Positions 44,133-54,200 of a DNA stretch of 64,000 bases are shown piece after piece (position 1 is the first letter of the stretch; each line of letters opens with the position of its first letter). The DNA comes from Paenibacillus barcinonensis (lineage in GTDB: Bacteria; Bacillota; Bacilli; Paenibacillales; Paenibacillaceae). The notes below the pieces were generated by a model. That model searched no databases and was not told where the DNA came from. It saw nothing but the letters and a program-made list of their open reading frames with translations. The position numbers and the translations under genes are program-made. The DNA lies in contig NZ_QJSW01000003.1 of NCBI RefSeq assembly GCF_003217495.1, positions 62,001 through 126,000 on the forward strand, read 5' to 3'.

Positions 44133-46724
44133 TTACATACTCGGCTCTTCCTTAGGAAGCTTCGTCAGGTCATATCCATAGACTTGCTCTGCCAGACGTA
44201 GACGCTGCCCTTGGAACTGATCATCTACGCTCAAGCGATACGAACCGCCACGTAGCTTCTCAAAGAAGCTGTCCTCAACACTCCATGTCAACGTTTGGTT
44301 CTTGCCTACCTTGACGTCTGTACCCAAAGTCAATTCTTTCTCATACGATTTACCAGCCTGATCCGTCAAGGTGAGGATCAGCTTATGCTCGTTCTCGCCC
44401 ATCTCAATCTCTTCGCTGCGCGACAGACTGTAGTTCATCTCAATCTGTACAGATGTGCTACCCGCCAGATAAGCACGTACGCTGTTCGCTGTCAGGCTAT
44501 ATGGATAGAGATCAATGTTGCTAAGATTACCTTGTACATTAATGGATACTGGCGGTACCTCAAAGGCCATCGCATTCACATAAGCCGTTGCATCACCTTC
44601 ACCAGTGACAAACTTACCATCCGCTACCCCTTCACCCACAACCAGCTTCAGGTCAGAGAACGTAACGGATTTCGGCAGCTTCGCCCAGAACGTCACAATG
44701 GACTTCTGTCCAGGTCCAGGCAGACGCTCGGATTGCTTCGCCGTAGCACGATAATACTGCCCATCTGCCGTTTTATAATAAGCAACCAGCTTGCCAAGGC
44801 CACTCTGACGCAGAGATTTATTGGTCATCTCAAACTCCGTGTACACGATATCCGATGAAGCCCCTGGATAGCGAATGGTGCGACGTGCACCCATCTCTGT
44901 CTCTTTATCTCCTGTACCAGATGTGTACGTTTTGCCTTTGGAGATGAAGGACACCGGCTGGATCAGGCCCGAGGTACTCAGGGTAATCCATTCATTTGTT
45001 TCCTCTTCACTGACCTTTTCGTTCAGGCTGAGCTCCAAACGGGACATCCGCAGGTCGGAAGGAATCTTCGTTAACAGATATGCTTCCGTTGTCATACCAG
45101 CACCCAGAAGTTTTCCCGTTTGCGTGTAGATTAACTTTTTATCTCCGTCAATTCTTGCCGAGTCAATCGTAAACATCGCCTCAAGCTCAGGTAGCTGCAC
45201 CGTTTTGCTTGACGCATTTCGAATGGTGACTTTGGCCGCAATGATGTCCGTATCAAGCCAAGGTAAACGCTGCAGGCTGCCAATGGACACACCAAACGTA
45301 CCTTTGTTGTTTTTGATAACCGTTTCTGTAGTCAGTCCATCTCCACCCGATACCGCCTCAGGCATCGTGTATACACCTACAGGATAAGAGAATACCAATC
45401 CGTTCGCCGGCGTTGCCGTTGTCGAATCTGTGCTGTCGGCCTTGTCCTTAGGGCTCATGAGGTACAGCTTCATCTTGCTGGTATCTCCATCACCTTGGAA
45501 CGTGCCACTTAGCTTCACCGTTTTGATGTCGCCCGGGTTAAGCTTCAGGTTGTCCAGAGCTTTCGTATCAATCGGATTAATTGTTCCATCCTCTGTACGT
45601 ACCTCGAAGGAATACGTTGGCACCTTGATTGCTTTCTTGCCTTCATTTTTGAACACCATCTGCATCGTTAACGTATATTCCCCATCCTCGATACGAGCTC
45701 GGGATGAGCTTAACAAAGTGGACAACGGCTGTCCATCAATGGATATAATGTTCGGCTGGTTCGCCGCTACGTTCACATTGCTTTTACTCGCTTCAGGCAG
45801 CTGCATAGCCGCTACAGGAAGTACACTTTTCTCTTCCCCCTGCTCTTCAACCAGCAGCAGCTCGGACTTCTGCAGCTTCACCGAGGTCGGTAGAGAAGCC
45901 ATGAGACCTAGAGACTTGTTCGCTTGCGCTTGGATACTCACCGGTGAACTATCCTTGTCCGGGGTCAATGGATAGTTCGCCCCACCTGGCGTGCGCAGAA
46001 TCCATTTGATATTCGGATTCTCCAACAATTTATAGCTAATATTGTTTAAATTCACACCAATTTTCACATACTGATTCTTATCTTCACCTGGGAATACTTT
46101 GATGCCCGAGACCTTAACCTTCACGGCAGAATCACTCAACCGCACGGTCTTGGGTTTACCCACAGGTGTAGTAATGCTATAGGAGGCTGGCACGTTAAAC
46201 TTGCCCAGCGTACGTTCATAGTTGGCTTGACTGAAATCCCATTTTACAATCAGGAAGTTCAGGTCACTCAGCTTCACTTCACGACCCACTTTCATCACAT
46301 AAGTAAGATCAACCGTTGAACCAGGCGAGATCGACTTCTTCTCCTGATCCTTCGCAATCAGCTTAGGTGAGAACAGGGTGCCACCATTCGTTTTGACTTT
46401 GCTCCAATAATCAATCATCATCAATGGTTTACTATCATTGTTCTGATACGTCAGCGTATAGGTCACGACATTACCATCGTCCTGAGCCAGGATGTTCACA
46501 TCCGTCAATCTTACGGTACTGCGTGCAGTCACCTTCACAGGCGATAAATTGCCTAGTGTATGTACAACCGGTTTCGGGGCTGTTGTTTTCTTCGTTGCAT
46601 TACTATTGCTACTGGCAGCCGATGACTTTGTTGTTGCTGTATTGGCAGCCATCGCCATACCCGTCGTTGAACTGATCAACATCGCACTCGCGAGCAAGCT
46701 CACGACCATTTTCTTCTGATCCAC
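44133..46724 (-). CDS. Unknown secreted protein with six tandem beta-sandwich-like repeats
   Basis: About 863 residues from a GTG at 46724, chosen for GGGAGG seven bases upstream. A signal peptide (MVVSLLASAMLISSTTGMAMA) and a Ser/Thr/Lys linker come first. Then six units recur at about 84-165, 217-296, 358-426, 492-571, 625-702 and 758-832. Each has an opening strand like YTLTYQNNDSK or YTLTMQMVFKNEGKK, a turn with DG or GG, a L-x-PG turn and a closing strand such as SDLKLVVGE or SRLELSLNE. I do not recognise the unit as a named family; the fold resembles an Ig-like sandwich. No SLH domain is seen. Confidence 0.75.
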   Translation of the reverse strand: MDQKKMVVSLLASAMLISSTTGMAMAANTATTKSSAASSNSNATKKTTAPKPVVHTLGNLSPVKVTARSTVRLTDVNILAQDDGNVVTYTLTYQNNDSKPLMMIDYWSKVKTNGGTLFSPKLIAKDQEKKSISPGSTVDLTYVMKVGREVKLSDLNFLIVKWDFSQANYERTLGKFNVPASYSITTPVGKPKTVRLSDSAVKVKVSGIKVFPGEDKNQYVKIGVNLNNISYKLLENPNIKWILRTPGGANYPLTPDKDSSPVSIQAQANKSLGLMASLPTSVKLQKSELLLVEEQGEEKSVLPVAAMQLPEASKSNVNVAANQPNIISIDGQPLSTLLSSSRARIEDGEYTLTMQMVFKNEGKKAIKVPTYSFEVRTEDGTINPIDTKALDNLKLNPGDIKTVKLSGTFQGDGDTSKMKLYLMSPKDKADSTDSTTATPANGLVFSYPVGVYTMPEAVSGGDGLTTETVIKNNKGTFGVSIGSLQRLPWLDTDIIAAKVTIRNASSKTVQLPELEAMFTIDSARIDGDKKLIYTQTGKLLGAGMTTEAYLLTKIPSDLRMSRLELSLNEKVSEEETNEWITLSTSGLIQPVSFISKGKTYTSGTGDKETEMGARRTIRYPGASSDIVYTEFEMTNKSLRQSGLGKLVAYYKTADGQYYRATAKQSERLPGPGQKSIVTFWAKLPKSVTFSDLKLVVGEGVADGKFVTGEGDATAYVNAMAFEVPPVSINVQGNLSNIDLYPYSLTANSVRAYLAGSTSVQIEMNYSLSRSEEIEMGENEHKLILTLTDQAGKSYEKELTLGTDVKVGKNQTLTWSVEDSFFEKLRGGSYRLSVDDQFQGQRLRLAEQVYGYDLTKLPKEEPSM

Positions 46725-46805
46725 TTCCAAACCTCCCATAAGTTGCTTGTTGCTATACAGTATAAACGTTTGGGGAGTGGAGAAAGTTACGATGTTGTCG
46801 TAAAA

Positions 46806-46840
46806 AGAAAAAAGCAAGCTAGGACATCCTAGCTTGCTTC
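46806..46840 (-). terminator. Terminator after the S-layer gene
   Basis: GAAGCAAGCTAGG-ATGT-CCTAGCTTGCTTTTTTC on the minus strand: a 13-bp perfect stem and a T run, right after the stop. Confidence 0.93.
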
Positions 46841-46851
46841 AAAACTAATTA

Positions 46852-49800
46852 TTAGTTTTTAATTACTGCTACAGTACCAGCATCAGCAGGAACAGTTACA
46901 GTAAACGTTTGAGTTTCTGTAGCTGTACCTTTAGTGATAGTTGCAGTAATAACAACTGATGCATCTAGATTTCCAGTTGCTGGTCTTGTTGCAGTGTAAG
47001 TATTACCACTTACATCAGTTCCAGACCAAGCAATTGCAGTTCCGTTAGTACCTGTTGTTGGAAGAGTGATTGTTGCAGCAGCAGTAGGGTTATTCACTGA
47101 CAAGCTAAGAGCTGCTTTAGCAGCTGCTACATCAGCAGTGTTTGTAGTAGGACCAGCATTTACAGGTCCACTTTCTCCGTTGAATGCAGCAACAGAGTTA
47201 GGTTTTGTAGCTTTATCAGTGATGATGTTATTGTCAAGAACAGATACTAGGTATCTTGTTGCTTGGTTGCGATCAGCTGCATCAAGCAAATTGATAACAT
47301 ATGCATCTTCAGTTGCGTTAAGAGTAACTGTGAATTCTGATCCAGCTTTCAGTGGGTGTCTGTCGCTGTCACGGACTACTGTGAAAGCACCTGCAGCAAG
47401 ATCATTATTCAAAGCTTGAACTTTCTCAGAGAATTTAACAGTAATTGTTCCATTAGTAACCTCGAGTTTATCACCAGCAGGAACTACTACAACTGGTTTT
47501 ACAGAGTCTTTGATTGCTACAGATGGAAGGTCACCAGATCCAGGGTTACCTGCATTAGTAATCAAGCTCGCATAGTTAACTTTCAATGTTACGTTACTTG
47601 CATCTGTGTTAATATCAGAAGCAAATTTCACAGTAACAGTTGATTTTCCATCAACTTCAACACTTGATACCGCTGGTGCATTAGTTGCAGTAGAAGTGTT
47701 TTCGAAAGCAGCAATGGAAGTATAGTTATTAATACCTGCGTTGAACTTAACTTTAACAGTTCTTCTGTCAACCAGTTCAGCTTCATTAGCAACAAGAGCA
47801 GTTGAAGTATCCGTCAATGTAATAATGTTAGTTGCTGGAGATCCAGGTGTTGTAAAGTCATTCAGCACAGTACCATTAGCGCTTTTCAGTGCCAACAATG
47901 TCAAGTTAGAAATTGCTGTTTCACCTTGAGCAGCTGTTGTTCCAAATACAACTGTTTTTCCATTCAGACTTTCTGCAAATTTAATAGATACTGCAGAAGC
48001 ATCTTGAATAGGAGTGATTTCAGCGATCGCAGGAGTCAAAGCTTGATTGTTTCCATCTACAGTAACCAGGTAGTTGGAATAGTTAGTCAAACTTGCAACA
48101 TCCATTGCCTTATCGAATTTAACTACTACACGTTTTTCTTTACTGTTAACTGTTTCTGACTCTTTTACAGGAGCAGCTTTATCAACAAGGTTTACTTTGC
48201 TAGTGTAGTCAACCATTGTGTTTTGCAACTTAGTGTCGTCTTTAACATTTTGAATTGTCAGTGTGTTATCGCCAACAGAAAGTTTTGTGTACAATTTCAC
48301 ACGAACAACTTTTTTGTCAGTACCGTCAAGTTTAGCCTCTTGAACAGAGATAGTTTTGCCATCTTTGTCTTTTACAGTGTAGTTAGCGCTGTTTTGTGCA
48401 CTAGACTCAAGGACTGTTTTAGAGAAAGTGATTTTAATTGTTTGAGCATCGTCAGTAGTTACAGAAGCAACTTCAGGACGTACTTGGTCAATTACAGGAG
48501 TCACAACAACAGATGTGTTAGCTGCGATTTGGTTGCCGGAGTAGTCTTTCACACCTTCAACGAAGATCGATACAGAACCTGTTGGAAGGGATTTGTTAAC
48601 CCCGAAAGTGAACTGCCATTTGTTATCAGCCAATTGTTTTTTGCTTTCAGCAGTGATTTTGCTGTCACCGGATTTCCAGTAAACTTTAGCAGCATCAATT
48701 GTGTCAACATCTACATCTTCAGAGAAAGTAACTGTTACACTTTCCAGAGTTGCAGTTGCTTCAGTGATTGTAGGAGCAGTAGTATCTTCTACCACTTTGA
48801 TATCGTGAGTGGAAGCCAAAGATACAAAGTCAGCGTAGTCTTTAACGCCGCTTACTGTAAGTTTGTGATCGCCAACAGCCAATGCAGTTGTGCTGTATGG
48901 AGTCAATACAACTGTTTTGAAGTTGTTGCTTACAGTTACTTTACCGAAGTATTCTTTGCCATCCAAAGTGAAGTTAGTTTGGCTTACACCTTTAACTGGC
49001 TCGCTGAATACTACTTTCACAGATTTAGTTCCCAGAGATTGTACAGAAGTAACTTCTGGAAGAACGTTATCTACTGCTGTGAATTCAACATTAGTTGCGC
49101 TAACTGTAGCTGTTCCAGCTTTAACGTTGGAAACAGATACCGCGTCAGTACGATTGTTAGTCAACACGCTGTCTTTCAAGAGCAATGTTGCAGAAGTTTG
49201 ATCATCGGAAAGTGTTACACTGTCGATCACTTTACCCGATTTCAGAGTGTAGTTAGTTACGTTCTCTGCAGAATCTTTATCAACTTTACCATCAAATTTA
49301 ACGACTACTTCTTTGAGGTTAGTTGCAGTTGCGCTTTGTACTTTAGTAGCTGTAGTTACTACATAAGTAACTTTCTCAGTGAAAGCTTTGTCTTTGTAAG
49401 TGAATTTCACTTCAGTTTCTTTGTTAGCTTCAAGAGCTTTATCCAAAGTCACTTTTACAGTTTGGCCGTCGCTGATTGTGAAAGTAACAACTTTACCAGC
49501 TTCGCTCACTTCGTATTTAGTTACTTTCAAGCTTTGAGCTTGATCGATGGAGTAAGCTGCACCAACCAGCAATTCGCGGGAAGCGTTAGCGCTGAAGTTA
49601 GCTTTAGCGTCTACCAGACCAGCGTTGATTGCTGCTTGAACGTAACCTTTAGCCCATGCTGGAGCACTGTTGTCAGTTTCAGCTGGAACTTCCAGGTCAA
49701 GAGCACGAGTCAGGATTGTAGCCATTTCTGCTACAGTTACTTTGCCATTGAAGTCAAAGATTCCTTTCTCTTTGTTTTTACCTTCCATGATACCTGCAGC

Positions 49801-50100
49801 AGTTACTGCTTCGATGTAAGGTACAGCCCAGTTTTTAGCTGTGTAGTTTTTGTCTTTGTAAGACAGTTGGCCAGTGATTTCTTTCAGGCCGAGCAATTTA
49901 GTGATAACTTTAGCGAACTCAGCGCGAGTCATCTCTTTGTTCAGACCAGCTGTACCATCTGGATAACCAGTGAAGATACCTTTTGCTTTCAATGCATCAA
50001 ATTGTTGTTGCGGTGTTACTGCTGTATCACCGAATGCTACAGAAGCAAACATTGAGAATGCCATTGCTGTAGACAATGCTACGGATAAAATTTTCTTCAT
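46852..50100 (-). CDS. Probable major S-layer protein, N-terminal SLH domains
   Basis: About 1082 residues. Signal peptide MKKILSVALSTAMAFSMFASVAFG, then three SLH domains at about 25-205 (KEMTRAEFAKVITKLLGL, VTVAEMATILTRALDL, SRELLVGAAYSI), then many Ig-like units (VKVVFSEPVKG, VTVTFSEDVD, IKITFSKTV, VVVKFDKAMD) and a last Ig-like unit near the C terminus. Strong codon bias, two tandem promoters, a long leader with a hairpin and a strong terminator all point to very high expression. The ATG at 50100 starts at the signal peptide; in-frame codons continue upstream, with an ATG at 50172. Lys-rich and low in Cys, like known S-layer proteins. Confidence 0.88.
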   Translation of the reverse strand: MKKILSVALSTAMAFSMFASVAFGDTAVTPQQQFDALKAKGIFTGYPDGTAGLNKEMTRAEFAKVITKLLGLKEITGQLSYKDKNYTAKNWAVPYIEAVTAAGIMEGKNKEKGIFDFNGKVTVAEMATILTRALDLEVPAETDNSAPAWAKGYVQAAINAGLVDAKANFSANASRELLVGAAYSIDQAQSLKVTKYEVSEAGKVVTFTISDGQTVKVTLDKALEANKETEVKFTYKDKAFTEKVTYVVTTATKVQSATATNLKEVVVKFDGKVDKDSAENVTNYTLKSGKVIDSVTLSDDQTSATLLLKDSVLTNNRTDAVSVSNVKAGTATVSATNVEFTAVDNVLPEVTSVQSLGTKSVKVVFSEPVKGVSQTNFTLDGKEYFGKVTVSNNFKTVVLTPYSTTALAVGDHKLTVSGVKDYADFVSLASTHDIKVVEDTTAPTITEATATLESVTVTFSEDVDVDTIDAAKVYWKSGDSKITAESKKQLADNKWQFTFGVNKSLPTGSVSIFVEGVKDYSGNQIAANTSVVVTPVIDQVRPEVASVTTDDAQTIKITFSKTVLESSAQNSANYTVKDKDGKTISVQEAKLDGTDKKVVRVKLYTKLSVGDNTLTIQNVKDDTKLQNTMVDYTSKVNLVDKAAPVKESETVNSKEKRVVVKFDKAMDVASLTNYSNYLVTVDGNNQALTPAIAEITPIQDASAVSIKFAESLNGKTVVFGTTAAQGETAISNLTLLALKSANGTVLNDFTTPGSPATNIITLTDTSTALVANEAELVDRRTVKVKFNAGINNYTSIAAFENTSTATNAPAVSSVEVDGKSTVTVKFASDINTDASNVTLKVNYASLITNAGNPGSGDLPSVAIKDSVKPVVVVPAGDKLEVTNGTITVKFSEKVQALNNDLAAGAFTVVRDSDRHPLKAGSEFTVTLNATEDAYVINLLDAADRNQATRYLVSVLDNNIITDKATKPNSVAAFNGESGPVNAGPTTNTADVAAAKAALSLSVNNPTAAATITLPTTGTNGTAIAWSGTDVSGNTYTATRPATGNLDASVVITATITKGTATETQTFTVTVPADAGTVAVIKN

Positions 50101-50224
50101 AACCTTTTTTTCTCCTCCTTGGGTGTTCATAACATTGGAATTTTCTTTAATAGGGTCGCTCGTGTTCCTCATTCTATTGTCGCACCCCCTTTCCAGAGTC
50201 ATGAGCAAGTTAATATAAATGATG

Positions 50225-50243
50225 TCTGTGAGCATATCACAGA
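50225..50243 (-). other. Hairpin in the S-layer gene leader
   Basis: TCTGTGA-GCATA-TCACAGA, a perfect 7-bp inverted repeat about 125 bp before the start and near the 5' end of the predicted transcript. 5' hairpins of this kind stabilise abundant mRNAs in other systems; the role here is inference. Confidence 0.6.
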
Positions 50244-50310
50244 AACTTGTTACCTAGAATAATAATGAAATCACACGTAAATAGAGTAGTTTCCTAATCC
50301 TACCTTACGT

Positions 50311-50339
50311 ATTATACAATGGGTCCCTCGTGCCGTAAA
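50311..50339 (-). promoter_or_regulatory. S-layer gene promoter P1
   Basis: Minus-strand -35 TTTACG (50334-50339) and -10 TATAAT (50311-50316), 17-bp spacer, giving a leader of about 200 nt. Confidence 0.7.
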
Positions 50340-50353
50340 GCAATTTTTTCTAA

Positions 50354-50382
50354 TAAATAGACAAGATTCTTCACGAGGTCAA
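50354..50382 (-). promoter_or_regulatory. S-layer gene promoter P2
   Basis: A second minus-strand promoter 43 bp further upstream: TTGACC (50377-50382), 17 bp, TATTTA (50354-50359). The rest of the spacer to 50636 shows no other convincing signal. Confidence 0.5.
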
Positions 50383-50636
50383 TCTTGGCAAGTTCCCCAA
50401 TGTTTTTGACTCTACATCTTAAACGCAGTAGATTTCAAAAAGTTGCGCATTCCGCAAAAAAAGTTTTGAACTTCTTTATGTATTGGTGCAGTGCGGGTTT
50501 GTATCATGTTCAAAACCAGTCGTACCGCCACTTTCTTGAACCTCCACCTAAAAGCAACAGGAGTAGGAATTGTGTGGAACGTTTATTTATACCCGCTATT
50601 TTCTTCAGTGAAGCGACAAATTTCACAATTTTCCAA

Positions 50637-50664
50637 ATAAAAAAAGAGAGCCTCATTGGCCCTC
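50637..50664 (-). terminator. Terminator after the small helical protein gene
   Basis: GAGGGCC-AATGA-GGCTCTC followed by seven T residues on the minus strand. Confidence 0.8.
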
Positions 50665-50687
50665 CTTCTGTTATAACATTCTCTAGA

Positions 50688-51029
50688 TTATCGAATTTTC
50701 ATCGCAAGCTCAATAATCTGCGCACGCATATTTGGATCACTGTTCAATCTCAGATACATATCATCAATCGCCAGTCTGTTCTCCCGATACGTCTTCTCAT
50801 GCTTCATGGTTGTATGAGACCATTCAATCAGATCATTTTCTGCCAGAACCAGATTATTATAGGCATCATGGAAGCCAGTCGTCTGAACAAGCCCTTCCAT
50901 AACCTCCTGAGTGATCTCCTGTGTCTTACGTGTATCTTCCAGTTTCTTCTCCAGAATGACTGCTTGCTTCTCGAACTGTGTCTTTGCCTTCATGTAGCCC
51001 AGCTGGGACTTCGAATAAATCGGTTTCAT
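50688..51029 (-). CDS. Unknown small helical protein
   Basis: 113 residues, almost all charged and helix-forming (KTQFEKQAVILEKKLEDTR, TYRENRLAIDDMYLRLNSD), with no cysteine cluster, signal peptide or membrane segment. GAGGGTGA precedes the ATG at normal spacing and a terminator follows, so it is likely a real single-gene unit. It lies between two large SLH genes but has no visible surface-targeting signal. I do not recognise the family; a coiled-coil regulator or structural protein are equally possible. Confidence 0.7.
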   Translation of the reverse strand: MKPIYSKSQLGYMKAKTQFEKQAVILEKKLEDTRKTQEITQEVMEGLVQTTGFHDAYNNLVLAENDLIEWSHTTMKHEKTYRENRLAIDDMYLRLNSDPNMRAQIIELAMKIR

Positions 51030-51170
51030 AAGCTAACTTCACCCTCTAGATCATTGTGTATTTGTTGCTATTGTATCTTAATCTCTAGCAAATTACAAAA
51101 ATAGTTATTGGTAAAAATCCGTTTTCTTCTATTATAAAAGGGATCTGGACCAAATTATAAAACAGGCATA

Positions 51171-51208
51171 AAAGACCCCTCCCTCTAGTCCAAGGGACAG
51201 GTCTTTTA
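51171..51208 (-). terminator. Terminator after the C-terminal-SLH surface protein gene
   Basis: AAAAGACCTGTCCCT pairs with AGGGAGGGGTCTTTT on the minus strand, directly after the stop. Confidence 0.88.
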
Positions 51209-51223
51209 TGACGTTCACACAGC

Positions 51224-54200
51224 TTAACTTAAATTTTTAGGGAATAACTTGGTACTCTTCTTGAGCAGTTCTACAGCAATTTTAGCTGCTTCTGCCCGGG
51301 TCATATTGCCTTTAGGATTGAATTGGAACTGCTGTTTGGTTGAGCCCGGTACGGTAACTGGACTGCCTTCCATAATCTTCGCTTTCGTAACGGCAAGCAC
51401 CGCAGGACGTGCGTAATACTCGATTGATCCTGAATCAAGGAACGATTTTCCGAGTGTTGCTGCAAGCTTGCTGTCGTTCGTAGCTAATTTGGAGTTCATA
51501 GCACGAGCAATCATCACAGATGCTTGTTCTCTGGTAATTGGCATTTCAGGTTGGAAATAACCATCACTCAGCCCTTGTACAATACCTGCACGTGCCGCAG
51601 TCTCGATCGCCTCATAGGTCCAGCGGTCTGACTTCGTGTTGGTAGAGACGTCCTGGAAGGTTTGCTGATTAGCATAATTCAAAGGTATATCCAGCCCTTT
51701 AACAAGCAAAGTCGCAAATTCACCACGAGTGGTCTGGTCATCAGCACCAAATGAACTTGCTCTGAGCGGATTCATAATACCTTTGGAATACAGAGCATTG
51801 AGCAGATTACGTGCCCATGGATGATTTGTAATATCTGGATAACTTCTGCTTAGCTTCATGACTTTGTAGTAACCAAACTCATCAAACGGAACTGTGATAG
51901 TATGGCTTTTCGTATCCACGATCCCGCCAATAGGTACCCACTTACCTACATTTGTTTTATCCGAGTATCTGAATACCGTGATGGTTGAACCCACATCGTC
52001 AACGATGGAAGGATCATACGTGATAGTCAGACTTCCCCGTAGGGAAGGCGTCAGCACTCGCTCTGCTGCATACTGAGTGAAATTCCCTTCCAAGCTATAC
52101 GGAGACAATCCGTTAGTCCCAGCACTATAACCACTTTCACCCTTATCCCCCAATTCACCGATACCACCATGAATCCAGTAAATTTCGGAGATCGGTGTGA
52201 AGTTGTTTGTGTTCAGTGTAGAACTGAACAAGCCCGAGAGCTCAGGGGATACTGTAATAAAGCTCTGTGCGTTTTCACTACCTTCATCTGGGGAACCAAT
52301 CCAGTTACCATAATCATTTTTGCGCTCTACGATCCCTTTATCCGGATCAGCTATACCGAAAAGTATTTTGTTATCTGGATAGAACTTCGTCATATTTCTT
52401 ACTGTTGTAGATTGAAGAACCGTTCCTTTTGGCATGGATAGCTGCACTTTCTTGTTAAACACAGTATACTTATTTGCTACTTTCGGGGCCATATACTGTG
52501 TATCGGTTGTGATCGTAGATGTATAAAAAACATTCACAGTATCATTGATTGTTCCACCTGGACGAGTGATCTGAATTTTGATCGCGTTATTTTTATCAGG
52601 TTTGAGACCAACGTAATCCAATACAAAACGACTGTTCGAATCCGTTCGTTTTACCGCAGGCTGCTTATCAATTACAACTTGAGTGGCGCCTTCAGCTTCA
52701 ATATCAAACCTTACAAAGTTTTTATTAACCACAATTTTGTCTCCAACCGTTGGCTGCGGAGCAAGGATACGATAGGAAGAAGGCTCGCGTACAATTTCAA
52801 GTCTTTGCGTTGTTCTTGCACCCGTTCTGTTGATCAGCTCGAGCGTATATACGTGTGTTCCCGGAGCATCGAACTTCTGATTCTGGATTCGAATGAAAAA
52901 TTGATTTTCATTACCTACAAAATCATACGTCGGCAGGCCATCATTACCCGGCTTGTTCGTTTCTAGCACTCGATCTGTTGCTTGGGTATGGGTGAAAACC
53001 AGCTTGGAGCCGAAGTATACGTTGGCAATTTGTGCACCGCCGCCATTTACAACCAGATCATAAGACTCTTCGCTTGTTACATACTTGTCTTCTTTGAATG
53101 CAAATTCAGGTGTTACTGCAAAAATCTTTTTCAGTTCATCTTGGGTATAGCTGGTTAGGGCTTTATCGACAAAAGGTTGTCTTGAATCCTTAGGAACCAA
53201 AGTAGGCATAAACGTCTTGATTGTTGACTGATTTGTGTCAATTACGTTAATTCTTAGTGTCGTAGTTATCGTTGTTAGCTGTTTATTCGCATCCTCATCA
53301 ACAGCACGAATGACGATGGTATTCTCACCGTAAACGATAGGACCTTCTTTTAATACTTTCAATTTAATTGAAAAATCTCCAGTGTCATTAGGGAATCCAG
53401 TTGTAACTTCTACATAGTCAGTGTCCTTTTTAAGAACCTTACCGTTGACTACAAGCTCTGGCGTAAAGTTGGTTCCCAGTGTCTTGAAACCAATAAATTT
53501 ACCTGTAACCACCATCGTTTGCTCTTTACTCTTGGAATCAAAGCTATAGGTTTGTCCGTCTTGTAAATTTTCTACATAGATGGAGCTCACAGATGAATAC
53601 GATATTTTAGCTACTTTTGGCAAATCGGTTGGTTTACCATAATAAAATCTGACTTGCTGTTCTCCGCTCACAAACCCGGTAATTTTGTAGATTTGCTGAT
53701 TGGCTGTTAACGCCATATTACTTGTAGTTGGAACTGCATCGATTTTTAATTTGGTTACTCCCGTAGGCAGATATTCACCAATAAGAGTCGCACTGTTAAT
53801 TGGCTTACTTGATTCTACCAAGATAAAAAAGGTGTCGCTTTTCACTCGGGAACCATCAAGCTTCGTTTTGGATTCTACCGGTCCAGAAGCATAGTCAGGA
53901 AGATAGTACATGTTCAGAATATCTTGAGATCCTGGGGAATAGATGTATCCACCCACAAAACCTGTACTGAAGTTACCGTAGGTTAAGTTAACCTTCACCT
54001 CTTGATTTTTCTTCACATCGGTTCCACCATCAACCATTTCCATATTAAACGCTGTATCCACTTCAAAATCCACCAGACGATACTCCAGACTGAGTCCATC
54101 TGCTCCAGCAATTGTAATTGAGTCCGTTACTCGAAATACAATCGGCGTGGTTTGATTCAGATTACTGTTGGATATCACGATCGAGCCATTGGTTGGGCTA

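Noticed and set aside
48223-50055. A 610-codon open frame on the plus strand opposite the S-layer gene
   Set aside because: It is rich in Cys, Phe, Ser and Tyr as expected of the mirror of a highly biased Thr/Val/Lys-coding gene, has no ribosome site, and lies wholly within a convincing gene. Codon bias explains its openness.
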